Below are positions 34,169-42,674 of a stretch of DNA of 64,000 nucleotides, piece after piece. The stretch is from Niabella soli DSM 19437 (GTDB lineage: Bacteria > Bacteroidota > Bacteroidia > Chitinophagales > Chitinophagaceae). Location of the stretch: assembly GCF_000243115.2 (NCBI RefSeq), contig NZ_CP007035.1, forward strand, positions 4,402,001-4,466,000, read 5' to 3'. The notes beneath the pieces were generated by a model. That model made no database searches, was not told where the DNA came from, and saw only the letters and a program-made list of their open reading frames with translations. Within the stretch, counting starts at the first letter, position 1. The number at the start of each line of letters is the position of its first letter. A program made the position numbers and the translations under genes.

Positions 34169-35265
34169 TGCGAAAGATAAGCCTGGGGCTGATAGGAATA
34201 TTTTTATTCAATATAACAATTGCGCAGCGCAAAGTGCCGCAAGTGGAAATGCAGAAAATTTATGAGGAAATAAAAACGCCTTATAAATACGGGCTGGTGG
34301 TATTGCCCCCGGATACTACGCAGAAAGTGGATTGCCCAACGGTATATAAACAGGGTAATACCTGGTATATGACCTACGTGGTTTTTAATGGACACGGTTA
34401 TGAAACCTGGCTGTCGGCCAGCAAGGACCTGTTGCATTGGAAAACATTGGGTAAACAATTAGTGTTTACCCAAACCGGTTGGGACGCCAACCAGGAAGCG
34501 GGGTACAATGCATTAGTGGATACCCGCTGGGGCGGCGATTATAACCTGGGGAAATTTGATGGAAAGTACTGGATGTCCTATATCGGTGGGGCTACTGCAG
34601 GATATGAGCCGGAACCCTTATCGATCGGAATGGCTTATACGACCCGGCCCCCCGTACAGGCATTGCCCTGGCAAAGGCTGCCGGCGCCGGTATTGAGTAC
34701 ACAGGACGCTGATGTAAGATGGTGGGAAAACCGGCATAAACTTTTTAAGAGTTATGTAATAGAAGATAAGGCCCACCATACGGGGCACCGGTTTATTATG
34801 TATTACAATGCAGTCGGCGATTCATTAAAGGATAATAAGAAAACGCGATGGTATGAACGCATCGGCATGGCTGTATCTAATGACATGGTGCATTGGAAGC
34901 GCTATCTGAAAGATCCGGTAGTGCACCATCCCGCAGGGATCACCGGTGATCCCATGCTTCAGCGCATCGGCCATCTTTGGGTAATGTTTTACTTTGGGGC
35001 CTTCTGGACAGACCGGCCGGGCGCTTTTAATCGCTTTGCCTGTTCGTATGATCTGATTCACTGGACCGACTGGACAGGGGATAACCTCATACAATCATCA
35101 GAAGACTATGATCAAAAGTATGCGCACAAATCGTTTGTATTAAAACATAACGGGGTGGTGTATCATTTTTATTGCGCGGTGGATGCCAGAGATCACCGGG
35201 GTATTGCCGTAGCTACATCGGTGGATAAGGGAAGAAGTAAAATCGGGTTTATCAACGGCCTGTGA
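34168..35265 (+). CDS. Secreted five-bladed-propeller glycosidase-like protein
   Basis: A 365-residue protein with a signal peptide (MRKISLGLIGIFLFNITIAQ). Repeated blade motifs ending in SKDLLHWK, SNDMVHWKRY and SYDLIHWTDW, and acidic residues near each blade start (KVDCPTVYKQGNTWYMTY, TGDPMLQRIGHLWVMFY), place it near the GH43/GH32/GH62 propeller clans. I cannot assign a numbered family. It probably acts with GH78, since the two are translationally coupled, perhaps on an arabinose or galactose branch. Confidence 0.7.
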   Translation: MRKISLGLIGIFLFNITIAQRKVPQVEMQKIYEEIKTPYKYGLVVLPPDTTQKVDCPTVYKQGNTWYMTYVVFNGHGYETWLSASKDLLHWKTLGKQLVFTQTGWDANQEAGYNALVDTRWGGDYNLGKFDGKYWMSYIGGATAGYEPEPLSIGMAYTTRPPVQALPWQRLPAPVLSTQDADVRWWENRHKLFKSYVIEDKAHHTGHRFIMYYNAVGDSLKDNKKTRWYERIGMAVSNDMVHWKRYLKDPVVHHPAGITGDPMLQRIGHLWVMFYFGAFWTDRPGAFNRFACSYDLIHWTDWTGDNLIQSSEDYDQKYAHKSFVLKHNGVVYHFYCAVDARDHRGIAVATSVDKGRSKIGFINGL

Positions 35266-35285
35266 GGTTTCAAAAGCTTCCCAGG
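35259..35285. terminator. Degenerate hairpin over the stop codon
   Basis: CCTGTGAGGTTT and AAGCTTCCCAGG form a 12-bp RNA stem with two G-U pairs and one mismatch around CAA. It includes the stop TGA at 35263-35265. It is related in sequence to the hairpin at 1400-1430. There is no T-run, so function as a terminator is uncertain. Confidence 0.4.
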
Positions 35286-35302
35286 TATTCACAATCAGCA
35301 TT

Positions 35303-37711
35303 ATGAAATATATAGTACAGTTAGGTATTTGTTTGTTAGGGATAATAGGTGTTGTAGCCGCGCAGCAATCGCCCCGCAAGGTGATTGATTTTAATAAGGG
35401 CTGGCGCTTTCAGATGGGCGACGAGGCCGGATGGAAAAAGGAGTCGTTTAAAGATGAAACCTGGCGTTTGCTGGACCTGCCGCATGATTGGAGCATTGAA
35501 GGGCGTTTTGCTGCAACGAACCCTGCAGGCAATGCGGGCGGTGCGTTGCCGGGAGGCATTGGCTGGTATCGTAAAACATTTACAACAAATGCAGCGCCCG
35601 GAAGTCGGGTCAGCATTGAATTTGACGGGGTATATCGCGATGCGGAAGTATGGATCAACGGGCAATACCTGGGTAAATGGCCTTATGGCTATACCTCTTT
35701 TAGTTATGACCTGACGCCCTTTGTAAAATACGGTGCTCAAAAGAATATAATTGCCGTGAGGGTAGACAATAGTCAGCAGCCTAACTCAAGATGGTATTCG
35801 GGTTCGGGTATTTACCGGGATACAAGGCTGGTTATTACAAAAAAGGCCGCATTTGAAAAATGGGGCACTTTTATTACTACCCCGCAGGTGCATGAGCAGA
35901 ATGCGTTATTCAGCGCAACAACAACGTTGTTAAATATCAGGAAAGGGGATAGATCAGTTGACCTGCGTTGTGAGATCTATGACCCATCGGGTAATAAGAT
36001 CGCAACGGCGCTTCCAACGGGAAGCTGGAAGAATGACAGTGTATGCACCCTGCAAACGGAAATAAAACAGCCCCAACTCTGGTCCGTAAAAAGTCCGCAG
36101 TTATATAAAGCGGTATTTAAAATGAGTATAGCGGGCAAACTGATGGACCAATGGCAAACCACCTTCGGTATCCGGTATTTTAATTTTGATGCAAAAAAAG
36201 GTTTTGCCTTAAATGGTGAGCCGATGAAGATCCTGGGCGTTTGTATGCACCACGACCTGGGAGCCCTGGGGGCAGCTTTTAATAAGTCGGCAGCCAAACG
36301 CCAGTTGCGCATTCTGAAGGAGATGGGCGCCAACGCGATCCGTACGGCGCACAATCCACCGGACCCGCAATTCCTGGATCTGTGCGATGAAATGGGCTTT
36401 TTGGTGATGGACGAATCCTTTGATATGTGGGCTAAAAAGAAAAACAAGTATGATTATTTCAGCGATTTTCCGGCCTGGCACCGCAAGGATCTCGAACATA
36501 TGGTAAAACGGGACCGGAATCATCCCAGTGTTTTTATGTGGAGCATAGGTAATGAAATAAGGGAACAGTTTGATTCCACCGGTATCACCCTGGCGAAGGA
36601 ACTGGTGGGTATCGTTAAAGAGCTGGATCCTACCCGGCCGGTTACCTGTGCGCTAAGCGAAAATGATCCGGCGAAGAATTTTATTTATCAATCCAAAGCA
36701 TTAGACGTTATTGGGCTGAATTATCATATTGATTCCTATGCAGCATTTCCTGTAAACTATCCCGGTGAAAAATTTATTGCCGCAGAAACGGTTTCCGGTC
36801 TGGCCACCCGCGGGCATTACGACGGTCCTGCGGATTCTTTGCGCAAATGGCCGTCATCTTCCAAATTTAAATATGTTGAAAACGGTAACCCGGATTTTAC
36901 GGTTTCTGCTTACGATAATGTAGCAGCTTACTGGGGCGCCACGCATGAACAAACCTGGCGCATTATAAAAAAGTATGATTACCTGTCTGGTGAGTTTGTG
37001 TGGTCTGGTTTTGATTTCCTTGGTGAACCCGTACCGTACCCTTACCCGGCAAGAAGTTCCTATTACGGGATCGTTGACCTGGCTGGTTTTCCAAAGGATG
37101 TATATTACATGTACCAAAGTGAATGGACGCAAAAACCGGTGCTGCACTTGCTGCCGCACTGGAACTGGAACAAAGGGCAGACGGTGGATGTAATGGCCTA
37201 TTATAACAACGCAGATGAGGTGGAACTTTTTTTAAATGGAAAAACATTGGGCCGTAAAAGAAAGGCGGACACTTCCTTTCACGTAACCTGGCACGTACCC
37301 TATACACCGGGAACGTTAAAAGTGGTGTCCTATAAAAACGGGAATACGGTACAGGAACGAACGGTGAAAACAGCCGGAACACCGGCCCGGATAGAGCTGA
37401 CGGTTGAAAATAAAAATATTCGTCTGGCGGATAATGAATTGTCTTTTGTTTCCATCCGCATAGTGGATAAAGAGGGCAATTTAGTACCAATGGCGGATAA
37501 CCTGGTTAAGGTTACTACCACGGCAAATGCAAGGGTGGTGGCGATGGATAACGGCTACCCCGCAGATCTGGAACCTTTTCAAACCAACCGGCATAAGGTG
37601 TATAACGGGCTGGGGCTGGCAATGATAAAAGGGCTGAACAAAGGGACTGCGACGATTCGTGTTACGGCGGATGGGTTAAAAGCTACATCAAGCTCAATTA
37701 TTGTAGAATAA
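35303..37711 (+). CDS. GH2 beta-galactosidase with DUF4982 and C-terminal Ig-like domain
   Basis: An 802-residue secreted enzyme. The sugar-binding domain (GWRFQMGDEAGWKKESF, LPHDWSIEG), Ig-like domain and barrel are followed by DUF4982 (VMAYYNNADEVELFLNGK) and a C-terminal domain (LSFVSIRIVDKEGNLVP). The acid/base is probably E418 (WSIGNEI) and the nucleophile E495 (AAETVSG). This architecture is common in beta-galactosidases of Bacteroidota polysaccharide loci. It would trim galactose from arabinogalactan or rhamnogalacturonan side chains. It is the last gene of region 3. Confidence 0.9.
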   Translation: MKYIVQLGICLLGIIGVVAAQQSPRKVIDFNKGWRFQMGDEAGWKKESFKDETWRLLDLPHDWSIEGRFAATNPAGNAGGALPGGIGWYRKTFTTNAAPGSRVSIEFDGVYRDAEVWINGQYLGKWPYGYTSFSYDLTPFVKYGAQKNIIAVRVDNSQQPNSRWYSGSGIYRDTRLVITKKAAFEKWGTFITTPQVHEQNALFSATTTLLNIRKGDRSVDLRCEIYDPSGNKIATALPTGSWKNDSVCTLQTEIKQPQLWSVKSPQLYKAVFKMSIAGKLMDQWQTTFGIRYFNFDAKKGFALNGEPMKILGVCMHHDLGALGAAFNKSAAKRQLRILKEMGANAIRTAHNPPDPQFLDLCDEMGFLVMDESFDMWAKKKNKYDYFSDFPAWHRKDLEHMVKRDRNHPSVFMWSIGNEIREQFDSTGITLAKELVGIVKELDPTRPVTCALSENDPAKNFIYQSKALDVIGLNYHIDSYAAFPVNYPGEKFIAAETVSGLATRGHYDGPADSLRKWPSSSKFKYVENGNPDFTVSAYDNVAAYWGATHEQTWRIIKKYDYLSGEFVWSGFDFLGEPVPYPYPARSSYYGIVDLAGFPKDVYYMYQSEWTQKPVLHLLPHWNWNKGQTVDVMAYYNNADEVELFLNGKTLGRKRKADTSFHVTWHVPYTPGTLKVVSYKNGNTVQERTVKTAGTPARIELTVENKNIRLADNELSFVSIRIVDKEGNLVPMADNLVKVTTTANARVVAMDNGYPADLEPFQTNRHKVYNGLGLAMIKGLNKGTATIRVTADGLKATSSSIIVE

Positions 37712-37747
37712 TTGCCTGATTATTGCTACGATGATACATTAAGGCAT

Positions 37748-37829
37748 CGTCATTTCGATGCGCCCGACGCAGGAGGGTGAAGAGAAATCTCAATATTAAA
37801 GAACGGGATTCCTCTGTTCACTCCTCCCG
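37748..37829. repeat. Dispersed repeat (CGTCATTTCGA family)
   Basis: CGTCATTTCGATGCGCCCG, GAAGAGAAATCTCAA and GGGATTCCTCTGTTCACTC keep the family order, with a degraded right end. Confidence 0.65.
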
Positions 37830-37903
37830 GTTTTCGTTCTGTTGTGTGGACACATGCCCTGAGTTTGTACTCAAATTGATCTTTCTGTAGTAATTACTGA
37901 AGT

Positions 37904-38050
37904 ACCCGAAGGGTGCAATGTGCATAACCTTCAGCGTTAGCTGGGGGGCAACAAATAGGCAGCGAGCGGCCCCCGGATGGGGTCGAATCCGCTACTACAT
38001 CTGCCGCCCCTGGCCGCGCCAGGGGCTATTCACATTGCGCCCTCCGGGCT
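37904..38050. repeat. 147-bp element with long imperfect inverted ends
   Basis: The left end ACCCGAAGGGTGCAATGTG, followed by CATAACC, is matched in inverse by GGGCTATTCACATTGCGCC and CTCCGGGCT at the right. The interior is GC-rich with a GCCCCTGG/CCAGGGGC hairpin (38007-38025). A similar end (GGCCTCAATGTGAATAACC) is at 51427-51445. No coding content is supported, and a GGTCGAATCC word inside is not part of a tRNA. Confidence 0.5.
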
Positions 38051-38472
38051 ATACCTGCTTTATTTCAATAAGTATTCGTTATTCAGTTGTCGTATATCCG
38101 GCGAATCTAAAGTGTCAGATTATTTATCGATCTTTCATAACTTAAAAACATATGTCATCGGCATCTGGCATATCTTTCTTTCTGATGTAGTTTTAAAATC
38201 TAGTTAGAATTAAACGTAAATCAGACAAATAATATATTACATATTAGCCGTTTCTGAAATTTCTTTCGCGCCCCCGCTAACAGCGGGGGCGCTTTAGTAA
38301 TGCGCTAAAAGGCTTTGAAAGCTTCTCGCCTACCGAACGCAAACCATTGCGTAAAATAGGAAAATATTCCATTTTCTTAGCGAAACATGACATTGCTTGT
38401 TCTTACCAGACGTTCTATTTTTAACGTCGGTTTCAGGAAATTATTTTTTTAAACTTCTACAACGGTTGTAAG
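38051..38472. other. AT-rich leader region of the first SusC locus
   Basis: No gene is supported. It holds the strong hairpin at 38268-38292, an inverted pair GACGTT/AACGTC (about 38412-38426) and a small palindrome ACAACGGTTGT just before the DUF3826 start. No convincing TAnnTTTG box was seen, and no regulator gene lies upstream of this locus. Confidence 0.4.
38268..38292. terminator. Perfect 11-bp GC-rich hairpin
   Basis: GCGCCCCCGCT and AGCGGGGGCGC pair perfectly around AAC and are followed by TTTAGT. It is 557 bases after the GH2 stop, so it may end read-through from region 3 or act in the leader of the DUF3826 gene. Confidence 0.55.
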
Positions 38473-39159
38473 ATGCTCTGGTTATTTAGAAAGGAAGGCT
38501 TGCGTTTCATTGGAAAATTTGCTTTAACAGGAATGCTGATCATTGGGGTAGCCCACGCGCAATCCGACGAGGCAGCAATCGCCTATAAAAAAAGTATAGA
38601 GGCCCGTGCGTATAAAATTGTTACACCGTTAGACTTGAAAGATTCTGTAAAATTTTATAAGGTGCGGGATGTAGTTGCCAAACAATATATAGAGCTGAGC
38701 GCCATTGATGCGCGGGATGCCGCTGCGGTAAAAACAATTAAGAACGCCGCGAAAGATAAAGCGGCAACAGATGCAGCGCTGGCCGACCAACAGAAAAAAC
38801 TAACTGCTGAAAAAACACAGCAACATAAGGTTTATTTAACGCAATTATCAAAATACCTCGATGCCGGGCAGATCGATGTCATCAAAAACGGCATGACCTA
38901 TAATGTATTGCCGCTTACTTACAAAGGGTACCTGGAAATGATCCCCCGGTTAACCACTGAAGAGAAACAATACATTATGAATGCCCTGGTAGAGGCGCGG
39001 GAGTTGGCCATAGATGCGGGGTCCTCCGAAAAGAAACATGCCTGGTTTGGAAAATACAAAGGGCGGATCAATAACTATCTGTCTTCACATGGGTATGATG
39101 TAAATAAAGAAAGCAAAGCGTGGCAGGAACGTATGAAAACACAACAGGCACATAAATAA
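38473..39159 (+). CDS. DUF3826-family secreted protein
   Basis: A 228-residue protein with a signal peptide ending at GVAHAQ. After it, the DUF3826 pattern is visible (YKIVTPLDLKDSVKFYKVRDVVAKQYIEL, DAGQIDVIKNGMTYNVLPLTYKGYLEMIP). Members are found in Bacteroidota pectin loci, and no function is known to me. The protein is mostly helical, with lysine-rich stretches. It opens the operon, 29 bases before susC. Confidence 0.82.
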   Translation: MLWLFRKEGLRFIGKFALTGMLIIGVAHAQSDEAAIAYKKSIEARAYKIVTPLDLKDSVKFYKVRDVVAKQYIELSAIDARDAAAVKTIKNAAKDKAATDAALADQQKKLTAEKTQQHKVYLTQLSKYLDAGQIDVIKNGMTYNVLPLTYKGYLEMIPRLTTEEKQYIMNALVEARELAIDAGSSEKKHAWFGKYKGRINNYLSSHGYDVNKESKAWQERMKTQQAHK

Positions 39160-39188
39160 ACAACAAAAACAAAAAACCAAAAAGCCAT

Positions 39189-42100
39189 ATGTTTTACAAA
39201 ACAATTTTAAAGGTCGCGTGCGTTGTACTGACTATCTGTTGGGGACTACAGGCGCAGGCGCAAACAAAAACGATCTCGGGCCAGACTGTAGACGATTCTA
39301 CCGGAGAGGTCATTTCCGGTGTTACCATTAAAGTGAAAAATGGTCCGCAAACTGCTGTCTCCAATAGTCAGGGGATTTTTACAATGAATATATCCGCCGC
39401 CGGCGCAACCTTACAGTATTCACACATCGGATACGAATACGGTGAGCTGCGGGTAACCCCCGGGGATTCCATCCGGATAAAAATTAAAAGACAGGAGAAC
39501 AAGCTGGATGAAATAGTGGTAATCGGGTATGGTACCCAAAACAAAAGAAATATTACAGGATCGATAGCCACTATTGACCCCGCAGCGGTTGCGGATAATC
39601 CCGTAGCCTCCATTACAGAGGCCTTGCGCGGTCAGATCCCGGGCCTTAATGTGTCGGGGGGGAGTACCCGCCCGGGTACGTTAGCAACCCTTGATATACG
39701 GCAACAGTTCAACTGGGGTAAGGATAACGGTAATAACCTCCCCCTGATCGTAATTGACGATGTAATACAGGTTGATCCTCAAACAGGTTTGAACAGCCTG
39801 GACCGGTTCAATCAGTTGGATCTGTCTGAAGTTGAAAGTATTACTGTTGTGCGTGATGCCGCAGCGGCCATTTATGGTTCACGAGCCTCTCAGGGCGCCT
39901 TGATCGTAAAAACCAAAAGAGGAAAAATAGGCGCTCCGCGGGTGACTTATAATGCAAAATTTGAAACCAACAATGCGGTAAGTCACGCTAAAGTGATGAA
40001 TGCAAGACAATTTGGCGAGTTCTCCAACCGTTTTGGAAGAGCTGCGGGCTGGAACACAAATAACCTGTATACAGACAATGAATTGGCTTCGATGGATTCT
40101 TTAAATTATGACTGGCTGGCTAATGACTGGAGAGCAGCTAATGCCATGCAACACTCTTTAGATCTTAGTGGCGGCGCTGAACGGGCTACTTATTTTACCG
40201 GGGTGTCCTATTATACCCAAAGCCCCAACCTGGGCTCACAGGATTTTAAAAGATGGACCTATAGGGGAGGTACCGATGTAAAGTTGTTAAGCGGCTTACG
40301 TTTAGGCGTAACAATTGCAGCAGCTAATACCAATCTGGAAAAGTCATTTAGTAAAATAAACTTTAGTGATGGTTTTGCGGTTGGCGGTGAACAAAATGAT
40401 TATAACGTTTTATTACACATGCCTAAGTATATTCCGTGGTCATATAATATAAATGGGATGGATCAGTATATATCACCACCCCTAAGCTCAAACAGGTTAG
40501 GTAGCGCCTCCGGAAACAATTCCTTAAGTAACTATAACTATTATGCCTTAATGAATAATGGGTCCAAGACTACTAATAAGCAGTTTAATTATAATGTTAA
40601 CTTCTCATTGCAGTATGATGTTCCGTTTATTAAAGGCTTAGCGTTTAAAGTAAACTATGGCTTGTCGCAGGCATCTGGCAACACTGAACAGAATATGTTC
40701 CCTATTTTGTTATATCAGAACAAGGACATCACGTCTGCCGGACAGCATTTATTCTCTGAAGTCGATCCTACCCATTGGGCTGCAATAACGAACAAGGCCA
40801 ATACACGCGTTACCTACGACAACACTACTTCTAAAAATGAACAATCCAACTTTTTTGTTACATATGATAGAAAATTTGGAGAGCATAGCCTTTCCGCAAT
40901 GGCTTCGGTTGAAAGAGCGACTAATAGTGGGGAAGACAGGTACCAAATATATGACACGCCTAATGCGGATATTTATAATGGTACTTCAATATCTGCGGGA
41001 ACGCTTAATACATCTAATACGATTACCTATCGTTATGAGGGAGGCTCTTTATCCTACCTGGGCCGTTTGAACTACAGCTTTAAGAACAGGTATTTGTTGC
41101 AGTTTGTTTTCAGGTCTGATGCCTCCACTGTTTTTGCTCCTGAGAATTACTGGGGATTTTTCCCGGCACTGTCTGCAGGATGGGTGATGTCTGACGAGAA
41201 ATTTATCAGAGATAATCTTCCCTGGGTCAATTTTTTAAAGATCCGTGCTAACGTTGGTCATACCGGAAATAATAACATTAAACCCTGGAAGTGGTTACAG
41301 GTTTACGGGGCACAAACAGATAAAGGTTTTGGCTTTGGCAGCAATGGCGGAATGTACGTTACAGGCCTGACCCCGGGCGTTACGCCTAACCGGGAGGTTA
41401 GATGGGATAATACCCTGCAACGAAACTTTGGACTGGATATGGCTTTTCTGAAGAATCGCCTCTCCGTCACCTTCGATCAGTATTTTAATTCTACCCGCGA
41501 TATGTTAACCGATATGTCGAAAGCACTTAATTCTCCTATCTCCGTTGGTGGTGCATTTGCCGAGCAAAATTTTGCCGCTGTAAATGCATGGGGAACGGAG
41601 CTTTCTGTTAATTGGAAGGACAATATAGGCGACTTCAACTATTCTATTGGTGTTAATACAGGCTTCAGCAATTATAAAACGGTTAAATATTTTGATCAGG
41701 CCTTTAACTATCCTTCTATAACAAGTACCGCCAGGGCTATCGGCAATTATGCCTATGCGCCGGTGTGGGGTTTCAGCACATGGAAGCAAACATCAGGCGG
41801 GGATGGTATATTACGTACGGATGCCGATATTGATAATTACTGGAACTATCTGACCCAAAATGCTGCGAATTCCGGCATTGCAGGTGCAGCGCCCAATTTT
41901 ATGGGGATTACCACAAAATCGGCTATGAAAAAGGGAATGTTAGTGTATCAAGATGAGGCTGGGGCATTGGACGCAAACGGTAAAACAATTGCAGGTCCTA
42001 ATGGTAGCGTTCAGGAAGACGAGGACTATGTTAAATTAAGAAAATCGAACAGAAGCTATGGGCTTACAACTAATATCAGTTTAGGCTGGAGGAACCTGTC

Positions 42101-42530
42101 GCTCCGTACACAAATAGCTACATCCTGGGGTGGAGACAGGATGCTGGATTATATTAAACAGGGAACTTCAAGCACTAATGCCATGTGGTCTCAGCCGATT
42201 TACCTGGTTAATATGTATGACTCTACTACCAATCCAAATGGCAGATATCCTAATCTGTATTATTATGATGCATTTGGGGGAGCAAATTCTGATTTTTTCA
42301 TGTTGCCAACATTCAGAATGGTTGTCCGGAGTTTAAGTGTTGGGTATGCCTTGCCTGTGGCCTGGGTTAAAAAAGCAGGTATTCAAAATGCAAGGGTTTA
42401 TCTTTCGGGGAATAACCTTTGGGACCTGTATAATCCTTATCCTAATAAATACCGCAATATGTACGATGATCCAAAGTCAGAGTACCCGACATTGCGAACC
42501 TGGGCTTTGGGACTTAGTGTGGGATTTTAA
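39189..42530 (+). CDS. susC: SusC-like TonB-dependent outer-membrane receptor (locus 1)
   Basis: A 1113-residue SusC/RagA-family porin. After the signal (MFYKTILKVACVVLTICWGLQAQAQ) comes a carboxypeptidase-regulatory-like domain (about 28-100, ISGQTVDDSTGEVISGVTIKV), the TonB-box region LDEIVVIGYGTQNKRNITGS, a plug domain (about 115-235) and a 22-strand-type barrel ending in an aromatic C terminus (GLSVGF). With its SusD partner downstream it imports oligosaccharides across the outer membrane. It differs clearly from the SusC at 52869, so the two loci probably take different fragments. Confidence 0.96.
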   Translation: MFYKTILKVACVVLTICWGLQAQAQTKTISGQTVDDSTGEVISGVTIKVKNGPQTAVSNSQGIFTMNISAAGATLQYSHIGYEYGELRVTPGDSIRIKIKRQENKLDEIVVIGYGTQNKRNITGSIATIDPAAVADNPVASITEALRGQIPGLNVSGGSTRPGTLATLDIRQQFNWGKDNGNNLPLIVIDDVIQVDPQTGLNSLDRFNQLDLSEVESITVVRDAAAAIYGSRASQGALIVKTKRGKIGAPRVTYNAKFETNNAVSHAKVMNARQFGEFSNRFGRAAGWNTNNLYTDNELASMDSLNYDWLANDWRAANAMQHSLDLSGGAERATYFTGVSYYTQSPNLGSQDFKRWTYRGGTDVKLLSGLRLGVTIAAANTNLEKSFSKINFSDGFAVGGEQNDYNVLLHMPKYIPWSYNINGMDQYISPPLSSNRLGSASGNNSLSNYNYYALMNNGSKTTNKQFNYNVNFSLQYDVPFIKGLAFKVNYGLSQASGNTEQNMFPILLYQNKDITSAGQHLFSEVDPTHWAAITNKANTRVTYDNTTSKNEQSNFFVTYDRKFGEHSLSAMASVERATNSGEDRYQIYDTPNADIYNGTSISAGTLNTSNTITYRYEGGSLSYLGRLNYSFKNRYLLQFVFRSDASTVFAPENYWGFFPALSAGWVMSDEKFIRDNLPWVNFLKIRANVGHTGNNNIKPWKWLQVYGAQTDKGFGFGSNGGMYVTGLTPGVTPNREVRWDNTLQRNFGLDMAFLKNRLSVTFDQYFNSTRDMLTDMSKALNSPISVGGAFAEQNFAAVNAWGTELSVNWKDNIGDFNYSIGVNTGFSNYKTVKYFDQAFNYPSITSTARAIGNYAYAPVWGFSTWKQTSGGDGILRTDADIDNYWNYLTQNAANSGIAGAAPNFMGITTKSAMKKGMLVYQDEAGALDANGKTIAGPNGSVQEDEDYVKLRKSNRSYGLTTNISLGWRNLSLRTQIATSWGGDRMLDYIKQGTSSTNAMWSQPIYLVNMYDSTTNPNGRYPNLYYYDAFGGANSDFFMLPTFRMVVRSLSVGYALPVAWVKKAGIQNARVYLSGNNLWDLYNPYPNKYRNMYDDPKSEYPTLRTWALGLSVGF

Positions 42531-42674
42531 AAATTTAGTTTAAGTTTTTAGCACTCGAATATTATTATGAAATGAGCTGTGCCGGATCTTATACACGTGA
42601 TAAAAATATATTTAGCAGGACAATACGCTGCATAGTTAATCAGGTGGGCGTGGCGAAATCAAAAAAACAGACAA

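Noticed and set aside
37918-38207. Two overlapping 75-codon frames and a tRNA-like GGTCGAATCC word
   Set aside because: The frames cross the inverted-repeat element; no cloverleaf with acceptor, D and anticodon arms can be drawn around the T-loop-like word.
38459-38469. ACAACGGTTGT palindrome before DUF3826 as a LacI operator
   Set aside because: It shares only the central CG with the lacI operators and fails the TGnAAnCGnTTnCA pattern.
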